Source: an uncultured Bacteroidales bacterium (lineage in GTDB: Bacteria; Bacteroidota; Bacteroidia; Bacteroidales; P3). Taken from it: DNA of 5,778 nt. Within the stretch, counting starts at the first letter, position 1. The number at the start of each line of letters is the position of its first letter. Shown one piece after another: positions 1 to 4,773 of this stretch. The notes beneath the pieces are model-generated. The model did not search any database. It saw only the letters and a list, made by a program, of their open reading frames with translations, and was not told the origin of the DNA. Location: NCBI GenBank assembly GCA_947176325.1, contig CAMWQD010000083.1:1-5778 (forward strand). Reading direction: 5' to 3'. Made by a program: the position numbers and the translations under genes.

Positions 1-56
1 TCAACAAGCCCAAAACCACCAAGGCCACACGCGCATACCGCGCCGCGGAAGAATAA
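1..56 (+). CDS. C-terminal fragment of an unidentified protein
   Basis: Reading codons from base 3 gives a short C-terminal tail, NKPKTTKATRAYRAAEE, followed by a TAA stop at 54-56. The codons (AAG, ACC, GCC, CGC) match the G/C-ending usage of the confident genes here, which supports a real gene end rather than a chance frame. The tail is basic and Ala-rich, and too short to assign to a family. The TAA is followed immediately, with no base between, by the stop codon of the convergent lptB gene, so the two transcripts must run into each other. The gene starts outside the window. Confidence 0.5.
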   Translation, partial: NKPKTTKATRAYRAAEE

Positions 57-779
57 CTATTTCAATAAGAAGTCTTTTCCCAAATACTTTTCGCGCACTT
101 CGGGGTCGGCGGCCAGGCTGGCCGAGCTTCCCGACTTGAGGATCTTGCCGCTGTAAAGCAGGTAGGAACGGTCTGTGATAGACAAGGTTTCCTGTGCGTT
201 GTGGTCGGTGATGAGAATGCCGATATTCTTTTGCTTCAGTTGCAACACAATTTTCTTGATGTCTTCCACCGCAATGGGGTCGATGCCCGCGAAAGGCTCG
301 TCAAGGAGAATGAACTTGGGGTTGGCGGCCAAGGCACGGGCGATTTCGGTGCGGCGCTTCTCGCCTCCCGACAGGCTGATGCCCTTGGTCTTGCGCACGT
401 GTTCGATGCCGAATTCATGCAACAGTTCTTCCAAGCGCGCCTTGCGTTGGGTCTTGTCCTTGATGATGAATTGGAGAATGGCGTCGATATTGTCCTCCAC
501 GCTCATGTGGCGGAACACCGAAGGTTCCTGCGCCAAGTAGCCCACCCCCAACTGCGCCCGCTTGTACATGGGCAGGTGCGAAATATCCCTGTCGTCGAGG
601 AAGACCTTTCCCGAAAGAGGCTTAATCAATCCCACAATAATATAGAAGGAAGTGGTCTTTCCCGCTCCGTTGGGCCCCAAAAGCCCCACGATTTCGCCTT
701 GTTTCACTTCCACCGACACATGGTCCACCACCGTGCGTTGATGATACGCTTTCACAATATCTTCGGTTCGCAATACCAT
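57..779 (-). CDS. lptB: LptB, ATPase of the LPS export ABC transporter
   Basis: Cytoplasmic ATP-binding subunit of the LptB2FG complex, which extracts lipopolysaccharide from the inner membrane and pushes it along the Lpt bridge to the outer membrane. The 240-residue product has the usual LptB length. Visible motifs: Walker A GPNGAGKTT (35-43), Q-loop Gln84 in YLAQEPSVFR, ABC signature LSGGE (136-140), Walker B ILLDE (157-161), the FAGIDP D-loop (163-168) that is typical of LptB, and switch His193 in TDHN. I chose the ATG at 777-779 because the protein then begins MVLRTEDIVKAY, the normal family N-terminus. An in-frame ATG at 923 would add 48 residues with no family resemblance, running through the recQ promoter. 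No clear Shine-Dalgarno is seen. It is divergent from recQ and convergent with the gene ending at 56. The lptF, lptG, lptA and lptC partners are not in the window. Confidence 0.93.
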   Translation of the reverse strand: MVLRTEDIVKAYHQRTVVDHVSVEVKQGEIVGLLGPNGAGKTTSFYIIVGLIKPLSGKVFLDDRDISHLPMYKRAQLGVGYLAQEPSVFRHMSVEDNIDAILQFIIKDKTQRKARLEELLHEFGIEHVRKTKGISLSGGEKRRTEIARALAANPKFILLDEPFAGIDPIAVEDIKKIVLQLKQKNIGILITDHNAQETLSITDRSYLLYSGKILKSGSSASLAADPEVREKYLGKDFLLK

Positions 780-809
780 AACCTTGAAGTTTGTTCCGTC
801 AATCTGCTT

Positions 810-841
810 TTTGCAAATTTCGGCAAATTTTGTTATCTTTG
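810..841 (+). promoter_or_regulatory. Predicted recQ promoter, Bacteroidales type
   Basis: A TTTG at 810-813 (within TTTTTG) and TATCTTTG at 834-841 match the Bacteroidota -33 (TTTG) and -7 (TAnnTTTG) elements, separated by a 20-bp spacer, which is in the expected range. Transcription would start around 845-850, leaving a recQ leader of about 95 nt. The spacer contains two copies of GCAAATTT (813-820 and 823-830) exactly 10 bp apart. The match is by eye to the known consensus; the start site is inferred. Confidence 0.6.
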
Positions 842-853
842 ATTTACATTCAA

Positions 854-902
854 GGCGCTTCGCCCCGGCGGCAAGGGAAACTTTGCCTGCAAGTGGCTTG
901 CG
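854..902. promoter_or_regulatory. Three consecutive small hairpins in the lptB-recQ leader region
   Basis: Three adjacent stem-loops can be drawn. The first is GGCG-CTT-CGCC (854-864). The second is GGCAAGG-GAAA-CTTTGCC (870-887), a 7-bp stem with one G-U pair and a GNRA-type tetraloop on the + strand. The third is GCAAG-TGG-CTTGC (889-901), extendable by one U-G pair. The second and third share the word GCAAG, so alternative pairings are possible. They lie just after the predicted recQ start site and would also fall in the lptB leader. Individually they are weak and no T-run follows, so they are not intrinsic terminators. A regulatory role is inference only. Confidence 0.35.
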
Positions 903-910
903 CATACCCA

Positions 911-918
911 CAAAAGTA
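911..918 (-). promoter_or_regulatory. Possible -7 element of the lptB promoter
   Basis: The minus strand reads TACTTTTG here, a full match to the Bacteroidota -7 consensus TAnnTTTG. No TTTG is visible at the expected -33 distance (about + strand 937-942), so the promoter is incomplete by eye. If used, transcription would begin near 902-907 and give lptB a leader of about 125 nt. No other match to the -7 consensus reading toward lptB is seen between 780 and 943. Confidence 0.35.
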
Positions 919-943
919 AACAAATTTCTTAACCCCGCGGCCT

Positions 944-3136
944 ATGGAATACAGCAGCGATTTTTTACACAGCGAACTGCATCGCGTGTTCGGTTTCGAC
1001 CATTTCAAAGGAAACCAGCAGGCTATCATCGAGAGCGTGTTGCGGGGCAAGGATGTCTTCGTAATCATGCCCACGGGCGGCGGCAAATCGCTTTGCTATC
1101 AGCTTCCCGCATGGGTGCTCCCCGGCACGGCCATCATCGTTTCCCCCCTCATCGCCCTGATGAAGAACCAAGTGGACGCGGTGCGCAATCTCGGCACCGA
1201 ATCGAACATCGCCCACTACCTCAACTCTTCGCTCACCAAGGCCGAAATGAAGCAGGTGAAGGAAGACTTGGCCGCCGGCAGAACCAAGTTGCTCTACGTG
1301 GCACCCGAAACCCTCACCAAAGACGAAAACGTGGAGTTCTTCAAGACCATTCCCATTTCGCTCTACGCTATCGACGAGGCGCACTGCATCTCGGAATGGG
1401 GACACGATTTCCGTCCCGAATACCGCCGTTTGCGGCCCATCATCGAGGCTATCGGGCAGAAGGTGCCTATCATGGCGCTCACGGCCACGGCCACGCCCAA
1501 AGTGCAGAAAGACATTCAGAAAAATCTGGATATGATGAACGCCGAGGTGTTCATCTCGTCGTTCAACCGCTCCAACCTCTACTATGAGGTGCGTCCCAAG
1601 ACCAAGAACGTAGACCGCGACATCGTCAAGTTCATCCGCGCCAACAGCGGCAAATCGGGCATCGTCTATTGCCTGAGCCGCAAAAAGGTGGAGGAATTCG
1701 CCGAAGTGCTCTGCGCCAACGGCATCCGCGCCTTGCCCTATCATGCGGGGCTCGACGCGCAGACCCGCGCCACCAATCAAGATAAGTTTCTCATGGAGGA
1801 AATCGACGTGATTGTGGCCACGATTGCTTTCGGCATGGGCATCGACAAGCCCGACGTGCGTTTTGTCGTGCACCACGATATGCCCAAGAGCCTGGAGGGT
1901 TACTATCAGGAAACGGGGCGTGCGGGGCGCGACGGAGGCGAGGGAAAATGCGTGGCCTTCTTCTGCGAGGAAGACATGACCAAGCTCGAGAAATTCCTCA
2001 AGGACAAGCAGATTTCCGAACAGGAAGTGGCCAAGCAGCTTATTTCCGAAACCACGTCCTATGCCGAAACCTCCATGTGCCGCCGCAAGAACCTTCTGCA
2101 CTATTTCGGCGAGAAATATACGCAGGAAAACTGCGGTAACTGCGACAACTGCCTGTATCCCAAAGAAAAGGAAGACGCCACCGATTCGGCCTGCACCGTG
2201 TTGCAGCTTGTGGCCGACATCAAGGAACAGTTCAAGATCGACTATGTGGTGGCCCTTTGCATGGGGAAACTTTCGCCCGCCATCAAGAAATACCGTCACA
2301 ACCTACTGCCGCTTTTCGGCAAGGGAAGCGCGCACGACGAGCGCTATTGGAAAGCCGTGATCCGGCAGTGCATCATCGAGGATCTGCTTTCCAAAGACAT
2401 CGAGGACTACGGCATCATCAAGCTTACCCCCAAGGGCGAGGCGTATATCAAGAACCCCTATCCCATACAGGTAATCCGCGACCATACCTACGACCCCGAG
2501 GCCGAGGACTTCATGGCGGCGGGCAATGCGGGCGTGGAGGTGATGGACAAGGTGCTCTACACGCAGCTCAAGGAGCTTCAGAAAGAGATAGCGCACAAGG
2601 AAAATCTTCCGCCTTACGTAATTTTTCAGGATGTGTCGCTCAAGGATATGACCATTCAATATCCTGTTTCCATGGAGGATATGACCCGTATCACAGGGGT
2701 GGGCGTGGGCAAGGCGCAGAAATACGGAAAACCTTTCGTGGAGCTCATCAAGCGATATGTGGAGGAGAACGAAATCGAGCGTCCGCAGGATTTTGTGGTG
2801 AAGTCGGTGGTGAACAAGTCGGGGCTCAAGGTGTATATCATTCAGAGCATAGACCGCAAGATTATGCTCGACGACATAGCCGTCACCAAAAGCCTTTCCT
2901 TAGAAGACCTGCTCACCGAGATAGAGCGCATCATCGACTCGGGAACGCGCCTCAATCTGGACTACTACGTCAACAACGTGGTGGACGAGGATCACCGCGA
3001 GGAGATATACGATTATTTCCTTGAGGCCGAGAACGATTCGGTGCAGGAGGCGTTGGAGGAATTGGGTGACGATGAATTTACCGAAACCGAAATCCGTTTG
3101 GTGAGGATACAGTTCCTTTCCAATGAAGCGAATTAA
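944..3136 (+). CDS. recQ: RecQ, ATP-dependent 3'-5' DNA helicase
   Basis: Superfamily 2 helicase that unwinds forks, gaps and recombination intermediates in DNA repair. The 730-residue product shows the full core: Q-motif region FKGNQQ (21-26), Walker A TGGGKS (44-49), DEAH box (144-147) followed by the aromatic-rich loop CISEWGHDFRPEY (148-160), motif III ALTATATP (178-185), motif V around VATIAFGMGIDKPDVR (291-306), and motif VI QETGRAGRDG (322-331). Zinc ligands are Cys379, Cys397, Cys400 and Cys403. A winged-helix RQC region follows (about 410-505), then an HRDC domain (about 538-612) with the hairpin ITGVGVGKAQKYG. Residues about 616-730 are an acidic extension resembling the helix-turn-helix tail usual in Bacteroidota RecQ, which makes it longer than E. 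coli RecQ (~610). The start at 944 gives the expected short N-terminus before the Q motif. There is no Shine-Dalgarno, as is common in this phylum. No catalytic residue is missing. Confidence 0.97.
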   Translation: MEYSSDFLHSELHRVFGFDHFKGNQQAIIESVLRGKDVFVIMPTGGGKSLCYQLPAWVLPGTAIIVSPLIALMKNQVDAVRNLGTESNIAHYLNSSLTKAEMKQVKEDLAAGRTKLLYVAPETLTKDENVEFFKTIPISLYAIDEAHCISEWGHDFRPEYRRLRPIIEAIGQKVPIMALTATATPKVQKDIQKNLDMMNAEVFISSFNRSNLYYEVRPKTKNVDRDIVKFIRANSGKSGIVYCLSRKKVEEFAEVLCANGIRALPYHAGLDAQTRATNQDKFLMEEIDVIVATIAFGMGIDKPDVRFVVHHDMPKSLEGYYQETGRAGRDGGEGKCVAFFCEEDMTKLEKFLKDKQISEQEVAKQLISETTSYAETSMCRRKNLLHYFGEKYTQENCGNCDNCLYPKEKEDATDSACTVLQLVADIKEQFKIDYVVALCMGKLSPAIKKYRHNLLPLFGKGSAHDERYWKAVIRQCIIEDLLSKDIEDYGIIKLTPKGEAYIKNPYPIQVIRDHTYDPEAEDFMAAGNAGVEVMDKVLYTQLKELQKEIAHKENLPPYVIFQDVSLKDMTIQYPVSMEDMTRITGVGVGKAQKYGKPFVELIKRYVEENEIERPQDFVVKSVVNKSGLKVYIIQSIDRKIMLDDIAVTKSLSLEDLLTEIERIIDSGTRLNLDYYVNNVVDEDHREEIYDYFLEAENDSVQEALEELGDDEFTETEIRLVRIQFLSNEAN

Positions 3137-3145
3137 GGTGGAAGT

Positions 3146-3166
3146 ATTTATTATGTACTATTTACT
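3146..3166 (-). repeat. Heptamer repeat array, left copy (3 units, inverted)
   Basis: Read on the minus strand this is AGTAAAT, AGTACAT, AATAAAT: three contiguous 7-bp units fitting ARTAAAY with one mismatch (C in the middle unit). It starts 9 bp after the recQ stop codon. It is in opposite orientation to the right array at 3250-3277. Bases 3160-3168 pair perfectly with 3248-3256, and 3145-3152 with 3257-3264, leaving 3153-3159 bulged. A long AT-rich stem closing a ~79-nt loop could therefore form in RNA or single-stranded DNA. No conventional GC-rich terminator follows recQ. Confidence 0.6.
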
Positions 3167-3249
3167 AAGTTAGGCCATGTGGACAGAAATGAAAGACACA
3201 AAGAGAATATTAAGTGCATACAGCTTAATTTATTACATATAGTTGATTT

Positions 3250-3277
3250 AGTAAATAATAAATAGTAAACAGTAAAT
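3250..3277 (+). repeat. Heptamer repeat array, right copy (4 units)
   Basis: Four contiguous 7-bp units: AGTAAAT, AATAAAT, AGTAAAC, AGTAAAT, all fitting ARTAAAY. The array ends 4 bp before the ATG at 3282, so it occupies the whole region where a ribosome binding site would lie. It contains no Shine-Dalgarno and is A-rich, which suits Bacteroidota initiation. It pairs with the inverted array at 3146-3166. A change in unit number would alter the leader of the downstream lipoprotein gene without touching its reading frame; that consequence is inference. Confidence 0.7.
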
Positions 3278-3281
3278 AGAT

Positions 3282-3890
3282 ATGAAACAAATGACAATCA
3301 AGGTGATGATATTGGCGGGCGTTTCCCTCCTCGCTTTCACCTCCTGCAAACAGAAAGACGAAAACCGCAAGGATAACACCGAAAAGATTGCTTCCGAAAG
3401 GGCTTTCGAGGCCGCGGGTATCCGCATCGCCGCCGTGAATATGGATCGCGTGAACGACGAATTCCAAATGGTGGCCGATGTGCAGAAAGAACTCTCCGAC
3501 ACCGAGCAACGCCTCACCGCCGACGTGCAGCGGCAGGCGACCAACTTTCAGAACGAATACGAAAACTATCTGAAAATCGGTGCCACCCTCACCCTCGCCG
3601 AACAGAAACGGCGCGAAGCCAATCTCGAGCAGAAGCAGCAGGACATCGCCGCCCTCCAGCAGACCTACGCCAACCAGCTGGTTACGCTTCAGTCCCAGCG
3701 CATGGAAGATGTCACCAACACCATTCTTTCGTATATCGAGAAATATAACGAGGAAAATGGCCCCTATACGTTGGTGGTGATGACGGGACGGAACAGCGGC
3801 GTGCTCTACGCCCAACCCTCGCTCGATGTCACGCAGGAAGTGATAGACGGGCTCAACCAAGAATACCTGAACGGTAAGAAAGGCAAATGA
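3282..3890 (+). CDS. OmpH/Skp-like envelope lipoprotein
   Basis: A 202-residue protein of the OmpH/Skp family, periplasmic chaperones that hold unfolded outer-membrane proteins. A lipoprotein signal peptide (1-21) has a basic start, a hydrophobic core VMILAGVSLLAF and a lipobox-like FTSC, with Cys22 as the predicted lipidated residue; Phe at -3 is not the most canonical. Residues after Cys22 are KQKDEN, similar to the charged export signal of some surface lipoproteins in this phylum. The OmpH strand IRIAAVNMDRV (47-57) is followed by a long Gln/Glu/Lys-rich coiled coil (about 62-145), then the closing segment with YTLVVM and the family-typical GVLYAQPSLDVTQEVIDGLN (173-192). The start follows the right heptamer array. 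Its TGA stop overlaps the first nadC ATG, so translation is probably coupled. Family assignment is confident; a chaperone role and which membrane face it occupies are inferred. Confidence 0.87.
   Translation: MKQMTIKVMILAGVSLLAFTSCKQKDENRKDNTEKIASERAFEAAGIRIAAVNMDRVNDEFQMVADVQKELSDTEQRLTADVQRQATNFQNEYENYLKIGATLTLAEQKRREANLEQKQQDIAALQQTYANQLVTLQSQRMEDVTNTILSYIEKYNEENGPYTLVVMTGRNSGVLYAQPSLDVTQEVIDGLNQEYLNGKKGK
3879..3883 (+). promoter_or_regulatory. Ribosome binding site of nadC
   Basis: AAAGG lies inside the end of the ompH-like gene. It is 3 nt from the ATG at 3887 and 6 nt from the second ATG at 3890. The spacing fits the second ATG better, so the true NadC may be one Met shorter. This is one of the few Shine-Dalgarno-like sites in the window, consistent with re-initiation after the upstream stop. 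Confidence 0.4.
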
Positions 3891-4756
3891 TGAACGAAGA
3901 AGAAAAGATGATAAGGAACTACATCCGTCTTGCCTTGCAGGAGGATGTGGGCGACGGCGACCACACGTCGCTTTCGTGCATTCCCGCTTCGGCCAAGGGA
4001 AAGGCGGTGTTGGTGGCCAAGGAAGAAGGGGTGATTGCCGGCATGCGGATTGCCCGCATGGTATATGAGGAAGTGGATCCGAAAACCGTCTTCACGCCTT
4101 TGGTGCAGGACGGCGCCGAGGTGAAGAAGGGAGACCGGATTTTTGAGGTGGAAGGCTTCTCGCGTTCCATTCTCACCGCCGAGCGTCTGAGCCTCAACTA
4201 TATCCAGCGCATGAGCGGCATCGCCACGCATACGCGCCGTCTGGTAAACCTCATTGCATCGGTGCCCACCGACAACGGCAGACGCACCACCTTGCTCGAT
4301 ACCCGCAAGACCACGCCCAACAACCGTATTTTCGAGAAAATGGCCGTGAAAATCGGCGGCGGCAACAACCACCGTTTCGGTCTGTTCGACATGATTTTAA
4401 TCAAGGACAACCATATTGATTTCGCGGGCGGCATAGAAAAAGCCATAGATGCCGTGCATGCCTATCTGCACGAAAAAGGCAAGAACCTGCCTATCGAAAT
4501 CGAGGTGCGGAATTTCGACGAGCTCAACCGCGTGATGACGCACGGCGGCGTGAACCGCGTGATGCTCGACAACTTCACGCCCGAAGACTTGCGCAAGGCC
4601 TTGAAGGTGGTGGACGGAAAATACGAAACCGAAGCCTCGGGCGGCATCACCGAACAGACGTTGCCTCTGTATGCGGCCACGGGTGTCGATTTCATTTCGG
4701 TGGGGGCGCTCACCCATCATATCGCCGCTTTGGATTTAAGTTTGAAAGCTTGTTAA
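3887..4756 (+). CDS. nadC: NadC, nicotinate-nucleotide pyrophosphorylase (carboxylating)
   Basis: Quinolinate phosphoribosyltransferase: converts quinolinate and PRPP to nicotinate mononucleotide, CO2 and pyrophosphate, the last step specific to de novo NAD synthesis, in the cytoplasm. The 289-residue length is normal. Visible family motifs: EDVGDGDHTS (19-28), TAERLSLNYIQRMSGIAT (97-114), the PRPP/substrate-site loop LLDTRKTTP (136-144), KIGGGNNHR (155-163) then LFDMILIKDNH (166-176), the acidic IEIEVRNFDEL (203-213), VMLDNFTPE (225-233), and the phosphate-binding end ASGGIT with ISVGALTH (270-277). The expected Arg, Lys, Glu and Asp active-site positions are all present. ATG 3887 overlaps the upstream TGA (ATGATGA), and a second ATG at 3890 is equally possible. 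The quinolinate-making partners nadA and nadB are not in the window. The gene downstream begins 17 bp after its stop. Confidence 0.96.
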   Translation: MMNEEEKMIRNYIRLALQEDVGDGDHTSLSCIPASAKGKAVLVAKEEGVIAGMRIARMVYEEVDPKTVFTPLVQDGAEVKKGDRIFEVEGFSRSILTAERLSLNYIQRMSGIATHTRRLVNLIASVPTDNGRRTTLLDTRKTTPNNRIFEKMAVKIGGGNNHRFGLFDMILIKDNHIDFAGGIEKAIDAVHAYLHEKGKNLPIEIEVRNFDELNRVMTHGGVNRVMLDNFTPEDLRKALKVVDGKYETEASGGITEQTLPLYAATGVDFISVGALTHHIAALDLSLKAC

Positions 4757-4773
4757 ACAACGGATTGCAGCGG

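Noticed and set aside
31..43. GCGC-ATACC-GCGC hairpin near the window start as a terminator
   Set aside because: The stem is only 4 bp, lies inside a coding frame and is not followed by a T-run on either strand.
780..923. N-terminal extension of lptB from an ATG at 923
   Set aside because: The 48 extra residues match nothing in LptB, run through the recQ promoter and hairpins, and the family N-terminus begins cleanly at 779.
784..1587. 267-residue + strand frame overlapping the start of recQ
   Set aside because: It is an out-of-frame shadow of recQ with Arg/His/Gly-rich sequence and no recognisable motif.
965..2299. 444-residue open frame antisense to recQ
   Set aside because: The product is His/Gly/Val-rich low-complexity sequence with no motif, as expected opposite a GC-rich coding gene; recQ is certain on the other strand.
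3238..3245. TATAGTTG as a -7 element for the ompH-like gene
   Set aside because: It has one mismatch to TAnnTTTG and no convincing TTTG upstream at the right distance. The gene may have a weak or unusual promoter, or be read from recQ, but this box alone does not support a call.
3145..3264. Inverted repeats around 3145-3264 as the ends of an insertion sequence or MITE
   Set aside because: The arms are internally tandem heptamers rather than unique terminal repeats, there is no flanking target duplication that I can see, and the interior is only ~80 bp with no transposase remnant.
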